Source: Marthasterias glacialis (taxonomy: Eukaryota; Echinodermata; Asteroidea; Forcipulatida; Asteriidae). From it: 64,000 nucleotides of DNA. The notes beneath the pieces were generated by a model that searched no databases, had not been told where the DNA came from, and saw only the letters and a program-made list of their open reading frames with translations. Below, one piece after another: positions 21,927 through 33,100 of the stretch (positions within the stretch are counted from its first letter, which is position 1; each line of letters begins with the position of its first letter). Location of the stretch: NCBI GenBank assembly GCA_911728455.2, contig OU452233.1:9653505-9717504 (forward strand), read 5' to 3'. Both the position numbers and the translations under genes were made by a program.

Positions 21927-22610
21927 TTGAAAAATGGCCATACATCGTGCCCCTGGGGTTGTTGACTTTCATCCTGGAGCATTTTGGGTAGACTGGCCCT
22001 CTAAAAATGACCCTATTTTGCTAAACAGTGTAGGGTCATTTTTCCAAGATGAAGTCTGGCCAGTTTACTCGTTTAGGGGTGTTTTTATTTTGGATCAGCC
22101 AAGTAACAATTTTCAACGGCTAACCTACTAAAAATTTAAAAGAAAAATGAAGTTCAGTTTTCAGAAAGTATATTTGATTTGTTTTCTAGAGGCTGAGAGA
22201 CTATTAAGTATTTTTTCAGTAGTTTTGAATATTTAGCACTTAGCATTGGTGACTATGGGAGTCTATTTAGTGTGGAACACCCCACACTAAATAGACCTCC
22301 CATAGCAACCAATGCTAAAATGCTAAAAATATTCAAAAATACTTAAAAGTCTCTCAGCCTCTAGAAAAAAAATCAAATATATTTTTTGACAGTTGAACTT
22401 CTTTTTTTTCTTCAATTTTTAGTATAGGTTAGCCGTTGAGAATTGTTGGTAGGAGGCTGATCTAAAAAACACCCCTGAACGAGTAAACTGGCCAGACTTT
22501 ATCTTGAAAAAATGACCCTACACTGTGTAGCAAAATAGGGCCAGTGTACCCAAAATGCTCCAGGTTCAAAGTCAACAACCCCAGGGCCACAATGTTGGAC
22601 CATTTTTCAA
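21927..22610. repeat. Long foldback (inverted-repeat) element, arms about 335 bp
   Basis: The left arm, from TTGAAAAATGGCC at 21927, and the right arm, ending GGACCATTTTTCAA at 22610, are reverse complements along nearly their full length with scattered mismatches. The 6-base loop is at 22276-22281, flanked by GTCTATTTAGTGTGG and CCACACTAAATAGAC. Each arm holds a further short hairpin of AAAATGACCCTA type. No transposase frame is seen. A transcript would fold into a long near-perfect double strand. Confidence 0.9.
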
Positions 22611-23348
22611 TTTCCTTTTCCTGAAATATCCGAAATGCTCCGAACTCGTTGTTGTCAACATTCGGACAGTGTCGTTGATGGTTGGACATTTCTTCTGTTA
22701 ATTCCATTATCGTTTTTTCTTTCTTTCCCCCCCCCCCCCAACAAATTCAACACTATATTTGAATAAATTTGTAACATTTTTACAAACTGATTATCCCAGG
22801 CTTTTTTAAAGTAAACAAAGCCCGTCATCAGCGCTCCTTTTTTTATCCAATGGCATGACAAGTAATGAATATTTATTTGTTGTGTCATAATCTATGTTTA
22901 GCTTTGGATGATGCCCGACCTAAGATTTTTAACAAGAGTCGTCAAGGAATCTTTGCTCAGGGAACCAGACTATATTTTTTGCTGGCGCTTGCCAGGCATT
23001 AGACGACAACGTTGAAGAATACGCCCTTTTAGACGCATATCATACAAATGCCCACTCAGATAGACACATACCATTATTTTCGAATAGTCATATAACAGTC
23101 GTCGTATTGGGGGGGTTTCTAACCACTTACGACAATGCCCAGAGACGATTATTGATTTCGCCTTATAATGTGAACGGCCGTTCCTGATCTATACAGAACA
23201 AAAAGTATTAGTCAATCCTATTATTTTCTATAACTTATTAAATCTCTATTGTAATTAGCATCTTGAAGAAAGAAAGACCACCCTGATTGATTTCAAAAGA
23301 ACCCGCATAATTTTATAGTTTATCTTGTTATTTATTTTAAGTTAAACA

Positions 23349-23724
23349 CAGTGGCGTAACTAAGGGGGCACAGGGGCACGTGCCCCCCCCCCCCAACTGA
23401 TGTCCATGCCCCCGCATGCCCCCCCCCCCCCCATTTGAAATCTGGACTTTTGAGATTACAAGTTATCAGAATAAAGTGTTACATTTTATGAGCTTGTACG
23501 GATAAGTAATTTCAATGTTTTTAAAACTATTCATTACACGCAGAATGTATTTTGTTTTACCTCAACCTTTCTCTATGCATCAACACGTCAGAAGAACGCT
23601 GGAAAGGGGCTTGTTTAGGAAAAATACAAATGGAAACTACAGTTTTAATTGGCCAAAAGTGCCCCCTAGGAAAAATGGTGTGTCCCCCCCCCCCCTAAAA
23701 TTTTACCCTATAGTTACGGCGCTG
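23349..23724. mobile_element. CAGTGGCGTAACTA-ended element with C runs
   Basis: CAGTGGCGTAACTA at the left and TAGTTACGGCGCTG at the right are imperfect inverted ends, 376 bp apart. Several runs of 9-14 C lie just inside both ends. CAGTGGCG-like termini are typical of hAT-type non-autonomous transposons. I could not find an 8-bp target duplication, so the class is uncertain. Confidence 0.6.
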
Positions 23725-23847
23725 AAAATCACAATGGTAATGAAGTTAAGTGGCTAGCGATGCAACCTCTCCAGAAGGTCCTGAAGATACCTGTGCTGTG
23801 TTGAAGAAGACGGCTAAGAAAATATTCATTTAGACAGTGTGATAAAC

Positions 23848-23965
23848 CCTCGTTGTCAGTCCCACGTAACGGACTGAAAACCCAATCCACATGCGAGGTT
23901 CCGTCTTAGGCAGGAGTCGAACCAGTGTCCACTGATGTGAAAAGCAGAGTCGGTATCAATCGATG
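23848..23965 (-). repeat. Possible tRNA-derived repeat, minus strand
   Basis: The minus strand reads GGACACTGGTTCGACTCCTG, a B-box-like sequence, followed by CCTAAGACGGAACCTCGCAT. No complete cloverleaf is apparent. Confidence 0.4.
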
Positions 23966-25154
23966 GATCCTTGAAATTATGACTATTTTTAGTATGAGTA
24001 TACGTTGAACTGAATAATTTGACTTTTATTAATGTGTGAGTGCATGGGGGAAATGAACACTCATCAGGAAGGACCATACGCTATTAACTTTGGGGTAGTT
24101 ATTTTGCCATTTCCCAGGAGTTTGCCATGGTTAGCTATAAGGCATGTGAAAGGCCAACTAATTCATCCAGGGAATTCTAGGAAATTCGTCTCACAGTGTA
24201 AAAGGATGGGAGACACAATTTACCCATGATATAAAATCGTCAAATCCTGTATAGCCTATAATAATGTACTTCACTTTCTAAACAGATATAATAAAATATA
24301 AAAATAATAGCGTTGTACCAATGTGTATGTATAATTAACAAACACTATAATGCTTGCAAAGTCTAAATAACATATTTTTAAAATATTGTATTTTGTTTCA
24401 TCGGGCAAGACCACAGCAATCTAGATGATAACCGTGTGTGAACCAAAGCAAGTCACCCTTTCGGCACTAATAAAACAAAATGAAATAATCACACAAGGGA
24501 GGGCCAGGGAATATTCAGACGATCGGCCTTGTAAGTGGCTAAGCTACTTTAAAAAAAAGGACTTCATCCTTTCTTTTGTATTGATTATTATGTCATCCGT
24601 GACTTAAAGAAATCCTCCGCTCGTTTTAGGACTGCATCAGCGCCCCAACGATCCGTATTAGTTTATTGAGAACTATAATAGTACATTAAGGTGGGAAGGA
24701 TCTCCGAGGATTACAAGTGGAACAAATGGATTAATCAAGTGAGGGCGCCACAGTTTAAGACACCGACGACTATTTGAAAATTTTTATTCTGCTGAAGTGA
24801 CGGTTTCGTGAATGAGTGAAGTATCTAGAAACAGACACAGCAAAAGTTTCATTGAATTTGGTTCACATGTAAAGCAAACTTAACTCAATCTTAGCATCTC
24901 AGAAAGAAAAAAGAACAACTGAGCACTGCAGTTGATAAAAATTAAAAGCAAATTTTATCCCAATTTCGCACAATATCTAGTTACTTGTACAGTGATGTGC
25001 TCATTTTTGTATATTATCTTGTTGTCCGTTCAACAATAATTATTAGTTATTTATTTATATCCACGTGTTCATGATCACCTCCATGATAAATGTTACACGA
25101 GGTTAGCGTGAATATGTCATTAAATTCCCAGCTAATAATTGGTAAACTGACTGT

Positions 25155-25462
25155 AAATGCTTCCATTCTTCGCACAAATCAAGATATTTTTAATAAAACC
25201 AACCTGTGAAAATTTCAGCTCATTTCGTTGTTTCATTTGCGAGGAAACGGTAAAAATACATTCAGCATTTTTGTACGCATTCCTATAAATGTAGAGTTTC
25301 CGTCTCACTGAGACAAAAACTAATTTGGATCTTATTTCATTTATTGTTAAAAAAAAACGATCAATCAGAAATAATTCAAGGAAAGTTTTCTACCCACATT
25401 ATCTTTTCACCATGTAAGGTAGGCCTATATGTAAATCTGTGAACATTTGTTTTTCTGTGGCT
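25155..25462 (+). repeat. Dispersed repeat of about 300 bp, copy 2
   Basis: TCTTCGCACAAATCAAGATA then TTTTTAATAAAACCAACCTG, then GAAAATTTCAGCTCATTTCG and CTCACTGAGACAAAAACTAA, match copy 1 at 9465-9772 in the same orientation. Confidence 0.8.
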
Positions 25463-27033
25463 TTTAAAGGATTTTTTTAATAGAGTAAAAAAAGCTAGGG
25501 AATTTTTTTTTGGTAAAAAATTAACGCAATTATTTTTTAAACAAAAGTTGAGGTCAAACCTCATACATACGGCCACAGTTTTTTTTTTTTTTTTTTTTTT
25601 TTGTTCTTCAATAATTATCGGTGTTTGTGATCGATCCCGCAAACTCGGAACTAATAGGAGGAGAGATCCTCTTCCTCTTTGGGCGTACAAGGACTCGCAA
25701 CGCCACCCTCTACGATAAGATCTCTAAACGAGGTCATTCATAACATGGTAAAGCCATCCCAGAGGGTCAAAGCTTAGTCAATGTAATGGATTATTGGATT
25801 ATATGACCATTCTCTCTCTCCTTATGGGTCATGTATCCATACATTATGATCTCCTGCAGAGGTTGTAGCTAACAGTTTATCCTGCCATTCAACTGTTTTA
25901 ATTAGTGATTAACTGTTAAACCTGTAATAAACCTATCCCGTTAAACCGGATTGGGTTATAAACCTAGAGTACACTGTCCTCTTCTCCAACCATTATTTCA
26001 CACACAAGAGGTCGTTGTTGGCATAGTGATTTTAATTGTGGATGTTGTTTCATCATCCCGCATTAAAAAAAAAACCTAATTTTTGCCAAGCTTTGTTTTG
26101 GAGAAAACCATAATTCTTTAGCGTCAAGGTTTACCTTTTTGGTTTATCTTTTTTTTCATTGGGTATTGACGATACGGTATGCACACAAAAACCCGCGACG
26201 GGCAGTAACATTTTCAAACTTTGGTCCTGTATCGTTTTTTAACCAAATTCTTTCTTTCTTTCCTTAACATACACACAATTCTCCGGGGGGCATCCATTCG
26301 TCTTCCTTTGCCGCGCTGGTTTATTAGAAAGATCGGATCAAAAACCAGAACAGTGCCCGGATCTCATTTCGCCAAAAATGAGGGTCGAGAAATAAAGGGG
26401 ACTGCGAAATCCTGATGGTCTTACAGCTTATGGATTTGCAACAAGCTTTGCATGTGAAAAGAGGTATTTAGCGGGCCCTCTGTTGTACAGTGCTCCTAGC
26501 GGGCCGGGATTACTGCACAAGCTATTCAATCAAGAACTGACCAATCAGGGTAAAGCCAAAGCGATTGGGGATTCACCATTATTTTACGGGGTACTAAATG
26601 CTACACTTCTATCTTAGAAACAATTATTAATTTTACCGGATTGTTAAGCTCAAATTTGATCATGTTTTCGTCACAAAAATTAATAACTAATGTCTTTAAG
26701 AAAACTTGAGCAGAAATTGATTTTTTAGGCGATGCAAAATTACAGTGTATTTACTAAAATATTTGTCCCTCATATGAGCTCCCCTTTATAATAATGGTGA
26801 AATCTTCTCCCAGCATGAGCACATCGTTTATCGACAAAACGACTTGTCTGTGCATTGCATGCACTCTAGTGTGTAGCTTTTCAGCCACACGACGACTAAA
26901 CGAAACGTATACGGCCCATTGGATTTGCGTTAAATGCTTACTGCAATGTGAATGGATACATCGACGGTTTGGGGGATAAACCCCTGTAAATAAAATGAAT
27001 TTCTGTAGATTTTGTAGTGTTGAAAAACGGAAA

Positions 27034-27153
27034 ATGTCAAGATTGAAGTGTTTAGCGGTGCTGGTAGTTCTTCTTGGGACAATACGAACTACACATGGTA
27101 GTATTTTGGAGGCCCAATGTAGGGCGAGGTGTTACAGTTACACATCTTTACAC
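27034..27153 (+). CDS. ANOS1: Anosmin-1 exon 1: signal peptide and start of Cys-rich region
   Basis: The ATG at 27034 opens MSRLKCLAVLVVLLGTIRTT, a hydrophobic signal peptide, followed by EAQCRARCYSYTSLH. The last part matches the ARCxxRC start of the anosmin Cys-rich domain. The donor GTGAGT at 27154 is phase 0. An in-frame upstream ATG at 26995 would add 13 residues (MNFCRFCSVEKRK). I prefer 27034 because the hydrophobic core then lies at the normal distance from the start. Confidence 0.88.
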
Positions 27154-30100
27154 GTGAGTAGCATCACATTCTTATTTTATGCACTGAATGTTTGGACCAC
27201 GGAGTCACTTCCATTGCACAACCACGACAGCATTATTTTGGTAGAATTAAGGTGTCGTTTGTGTTTATATCACTTGCTTTTACTTGTAGCCATTAGTAAA
27301 GAAATGTGCAACTCTACATTATCCTGTGAAGAAGAGCATTGTCTTAAAATTATATTGTTTTTTTACTGAACACTGACTGTTTATTCATTTTCAGCAGACG
27401 ACAGATTCATTGCCAAGCAATCAGCATTCCAAACAAAATGGCCCTTTCAAACTGTACAGATTTCCTAACTTATTTGAAAAACCATGCCAACATCAAATCT
27501 GGCTACAGTATACCCACGTTTTGTTATTCATGTTATACATGTATATCATGTGACAGAGTTTTACAAAGCAAATTTGTCATTTTGAGGTTGTAAATATTGA
27601 CTGTTATTGGGTGTTAACGATCACAAACTAAAAAGGGACTGTAACCAAAATGGTCTTCTGTTTTGATGATATAAAATTTACATTTGTGAATGTTTGTTCT
27701 TGTATCTGTTTTTTTTCTGGCAGTGAAAAAATCATCTGTAACATACAAAAAAATAACAAAAATGTTTTATTTTTGTTTTTAAGTAAAAAATTAAGTAATC
27801 AATTATTTTACTCATTGCCCCAAAACATTCTTTGCCTGGATAAGGTTATGATTTTAATCATAAGTGAAAAAAGTAGTGGTCAGATGCTACATTCTTGCCA
27901 ATGATTTGCCAAATTGGCCGTGCAATATGACCTAAACCAAAACAAAAAACAATTCTGCAGTGAGGTTGGAGTACAATTGATTTCCTCTTTTTATTGTTAA
28001 TGTTATATTTTTTTATAAATCCTGGTGTCGTGCTAAGCAAAGTTGATATGTATGTACATGTGCTTATAATTGAATAGCCCAATTGCCATTAAGGCCAGGG
28101 GTTTCAAATGCGAAAGAAAAAAGACCATCATTCGATCAATCATGTAGTGTTATGTAATATTGGTCTGCTTTTTTAAACTGCGGAGGACTCGACAAAATTC
28201 TGTCCAAGATAGTCAGAAAAGTTAAAGGGCAAACACCCAAAGTCAGAGGCCAGTCGGGTTCAGGGTACCAGGAGTTAACAGATCTGCACTAAATATCCCT
28301 GATCCCTTTTCAAAAAATGTTTAATGATGATTGTACACTATGTTGCGGCCTAACTGTCAATTCGACCCAACTATAGTTCGGCTGGGAATAATAGTTAAAT
28401 GCTACAATCCCAGCTATAGTTGGGCCGATGGTTGGTGGGAAACAGTGATACCTATGGTGACACCAAGGGAAGGAGCTGACTGACCCTTGCAAAAGAACCC
28501 ATGGTGTGAGTTTGGTATGCCAGCATCGGGTGCCTGAGGGGCCACATCAGTATCAAATTTCCTTACTTTGATTGAAACTGGGATCGTCTACCTTCTAGAA
28601 GTCTTCCTCTATCTTTGTGCCTCTACTACAGTACTTGTACCCCAGATGAGAATTTTGGAAAACTTCTAAAACCATATTTATTATCAGAGTCATGAGTTGT
28701 TTTACATTTGTAAGGGATGGACTGGTTCTTTTTGGTAATTGGATGCCTTCACAAGAGTGTTGTTTAAAGAAAGATTATTTTATAGCGGATGATTATTTGT
28801 ACACCTCAGTCTCAAAGATTAATATAATTTGATGTTCACTTTAATTTTAATCATGACTTTTTCGTTTCACCAAAATAATGATGGTTTCTTGTGTCTGTGT
28901 GTTTGGACATTATCATCCCGCCAATTTTCATGGTAACTAGAGCTAAAGCTTTTATTAGGAGTTGCGTGGCAATTTTAGGGAGGTCATTTCAAAGTTTGAG
29001 CATCCTTGGGTGCCTGTGTTCCTAAGTCTCCCCAAAATATCCCTGATCCATGATCTATTACAACTTTTCAAAAAGTAGATGACAAAATCCCTCACTGAGG
29101 GGGGATAATATGCTAAGGATTTGGTGGTTAAATTCTTGCCAGGACCCAGTGGTTTTAATCTCTTAATACCAAATCCTTTTCAGAGATTATCATGCTGGAT
29201 GGATTAGTATCCACTTGGTCAGGATTTGTTCCATAAGAGGGATTTGGGTGATACCACAAAATTGTCAGAAACGAGAGTAATTGTCACATATGTAGTTTTC
29301 AGGGATTTTGTTGACTGCTAGATTTAAATTCGTCAACTAGTTTTATTGTTTGCTGTAAACTGGCAAATCTTTTACAACCAAAAATAATAGCAATACATTA
29401 CAAAATGGTTCAGTTTTATGTTTGTAATACTTATTCAGAAACATTTAGGCCTAACAATTTCCGTAACTACAATGTGTGTTACATCATGGTTCTGTCATCT
29501 TTCATGTGTTTAAAAAATCTTTATCTAAGTACTGGTAGTGGTATGCAGCAATACCACCCTAAAAGTCAAAAATCCTATATATCCAATTGCCAAAGTCAAT
29601 GATTCAGAAGGACTGGGGCCAGTAGGCACAAATAACAAACTATCACTGGGTCATGCATTCCAATCTTATTTGAGTCCAAACAATTTGGTGTGGAATGACA
29701 TAAGAGAAGAGGATGTGGGAGGATTGAGGCCACATGCCAGCAAAAATGCCTAGTCTGTAGGATTTTAAGTGAAAATGGGGCGAGACTTTTTCTTCTAGTC
29801 TTCGGTCTTGTTTGAACCTTGATTGTCATGTGAACATGCATGCTTTGAAGCATAGAATACCCATAGCAACACCCTTCCTATCGTCACCGACGCCACAAAG
29901 TAGCACCTTGTGTACAAAACCATATTTTTTTCAGTTTTCAGTTTACGTTTTTTATACAACATTCGTCATGCCCTACAATTTCATGAAGTTTCAAAACTTC
30001 ACTTGCTTTATACTTTTTTAATTATAATAATTATGTATGGCAACATTTGCCCAAAATTGACAATCTTTGTTTTCAGGAACTAGCACACAAGTAACATTTA

Positions 30101-33100
30101 CCATTGAAATGCACGGCGCGCACCATACTCAAATGTGAACAAAACGATTTCACGAAGTAGCACTGTCCTTGTGCGCGAAAGTTTGCATTACTAATACATT
30201 GGAGAGTGTTACTTCGTGAAAACGGAAATATCTATTTTGCTTCTTTTTCGGTTTCACGAAGTAGCACGCACCTTTTTTCCTTTATTGCTTGTTAATTTAG
30301 AATGCAAAGCGGACAAAAGCAGTATATTTATCAAGTTCAAAGCATCCATAATCCACAATGAGAAAACCAGTTGAAAACACTCTGAAATTCTAAAGGATGG
30401 TGGCGTTTTAAAAAGGGTTCATCTTTAGACGCCGTTTTCTCAAATTGCTACTTTTTACTGGTATGTACGTGTGTGCTTCGATATAACAGCTGTAGCCACA
30501 GCCATCGATTCTGACACGGCCATACTTTGATTATAATATGTATATTGGGTTAATGAATGGAAAAAATTATTGTACTGCAAACTTATTTCCACTAAAATTT
30601 GAGTAAATTTTGAAGGTCGGCAGTATGTGGACATACAATACAGGATTTATAAGCATACAAATACAATAAATCCCCTAAAGTGTATTATTTGTCCAGAATA
30701 ACAGAGTCAACTTTTCTGGAAAAATATGTTCGAAAATTTCTTTTGAACACAAAAGATTATTCATTCCATGTTACTTACGTTTCATTTTTTACATACATAA
30801 AACTTATATAAATTCCCCTTTCATGCCTTTGTATTTTGAACTTATGATGAAAGAAGCCATGCGAAGTGCATTGACTACTTCAGGGACATTCCATATTTCC
30901 TGTTGGTACATAGGAAGTGTGTTGCAATCCTTTGCTAATCAATGGGCCATCCATAATTTATAAATACCAAGGCCTTTCAGACGGGCATAGGGTTCGTGCT
31001 TTGCGTAGCATGTCTCTGCGTGCCCCGTTATTGCCCTAACCATACACCATGGGTCAGTTCATAATAGACAAGTCAACGTGTACACAATAGAACAGTCAGA
31101 ATATAATGCTTTAAAAAAATCCATATCTCTGTGTAGCTATGGCTGATCACATCCCCCTCCAAACCCTTGTATGATTGAAGCATGCTAAGAATTCCAGTGT
31201 GTATGTGGGTGGCAAAAAGGGCTTTATTTAGACCTGACCTCAATCAGATGGTGGTAATCCGTGAATGGTTAAAGAAAAGAATAATGCCATCGTGGAAATT
31301 TAAAAACTATAAAATTACTTGATGGGAAAAGTGTGATAAGGATGGAATTTTTAAAAATCGGACCAGCTTAATTTGAACAAGTATTTCCTTGGTTTACTGG
31401 TTTCTAGGTACTATGGAAGTGTTGGATTTGATGTGGTTACACAAAAATAAAATGTTATCTTGTTTTGGATTTTGAAAATTGCATTTTATATAGTATACAT
31501 CACAACAACCAGGCAGCAAACCAGTTTAAATTTGACAGAAATTTTGCAAGAACAGCCAAATTATGACTAAGTGTCTTCAAAAAGGTAAAAAGTACATGAT
31601 GTAGGATAATTCAAATTGTGTCTTATTTTTAGGGAGGTCCAAGGCTACAACTCTAGGATAAGTCCCCTTTTCCAATTGATGCTAGCTTTGAGATTTATCA
31701 CACACTCTAAATAAACTTTAAAAATTTTTAAGCTGATTGATGTTGTAAGAATGAGCAGTGGATGTTTTCAGTCATTTATCTTTTTATTTGTCTGTCATAC
31801 TTCTTTTTCAAATTATTATGGCTTTTGAATTTTGTTTAAATTTGGATACACAGATAAATCTCCTTTTCTAATAGTCGCAGCTTAAGTACAGTTAACTTCA
31901 AAACCTTCAGAAGTACTTTTAAAGATAACTCTTAGTAACAGGACTTACAATCATAAAAATTGCTACCCAGAAAGGTCATGACATGGGTAAAAGAGAATGA
32001 GTCTGTATGGGTTGGGTCCAGTGCTCTAGGAGTAACTGGTTAACTTCCTATTTCTCTGGGCAGCAATATTTTGATTAGGGAAAGACTCTTTCTCCTTGTC
32101 CCCTCTTTTTCAGATGGGAGGATTGGCATTTTGGCAAGGTCAAGAATCTCATTATTTACAGCTGTTTCATGCTTTATTGAACTGCCATATAGTATGGGTG
32201 CTTTGTACATTCAGTGCCTCTTCCCAGGGTCTGTCAGTGATTGTACCTGTGGTCATAACATAACAAGTTGCTGCTCTTTTCAAAAAGAACATTCAGGTTC
32301 TTTTAAAATCTGAAGTTGGATAGATGGTTTTCTTTATGTTTTGAGAGTAAAAGTTGTTGAGAGTTGCTATTAGAATTTGATGGAGAAATCATGGTCACTA
32401 GATTTTCTGGGTTTTTTTTATGGTTTTCCATGAAAACCCTCGAAATTGAGTTGAGTTTCAATTCATCCATTTTTTTTCCTGTGCTAGTAAAGGTATGCAT
32501 GCACAAAGTACTTTTCATTCAGAAAAATTCCTTGGCGCAGAAAAGAATCCTGAAGAATTTTGATTGGCTACTCCAGTCGTTAGGGGTAACGCCTTGTCAA
32601 CAGTCACCGAGGGGGATATGCCTTATAAATAATGTACACAAGATTTTCATATTGATTGTGGTCTGAGACAGTTACAGCGTCTTAAAGTTGCATATCTATG
32701 ATCAGAGGTTGCTGTGGAATGTATCTTGGGAGTCCCTCATTGATTTTTTAAAGTTTTTTTCCCCATTGGAATTCATGAATGGGAGGAAAGAAGTTCTTGA
32801 TGCAGACAGGAAGTGGCATTAGTAGTCAAGCCAAGAATGGAAAAATCAATGAGATTAAGTCGTAGTGGTCTTCATCAGGGATCAGTATTGTCTCATTTGT
32901 CTGTTTTTGAATTCCACTTGTTCTTCTCGTTTTGTTCCGTCTCTGTCTTTGGAACTTTCTCTTTCCCCGACTCTTCTTGTGCGATTGCATTGACGTGCAT
33001 GGAATGTGGGTGCAGTCGTGCAATTTAGAAATTTATTATTGCTGATAATTTATTTTCTACTAATCTTTTATAGTTATAAAACTCTGTAATTGTACCTACA

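Larger units (their letters stand above)
14813..27033. other. Region between the GTPase and anosmin-1 genes
   Basis: The first part must hold the GTPase 3' UTR, but no poly(A) site can be chosen with confidence. The rest contains palindromic MITE copies (15-17.6 kb), a foldback element (21.9-22.6 kb), a CAGTGGCG-ended element (23.3-23.7 kb), a SINE-like stretch on the minus strand near 23.85-23.96 kb and a poly-T run of about 24 bases near 25580. The anosmin-1 promoter should lie just left of 27034; no TATA box or CpG island stands out. Confidence 0.55.

Noticed and set aside
25579-25604. Poly-T tract as evidence of an inserted retrogene on the minus strand
   Set aside because: No coding sequence of a known gene lies next to it on the side where a retrocopy should be.
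26995-27033. Upstream in-frame ATG as the anosmin-1 start
   Set aside because: It would put 13 mostly polar residues before the hydrophobic signal core. The ATG at 27034 gives a normal signal peptide. It is not excluded.
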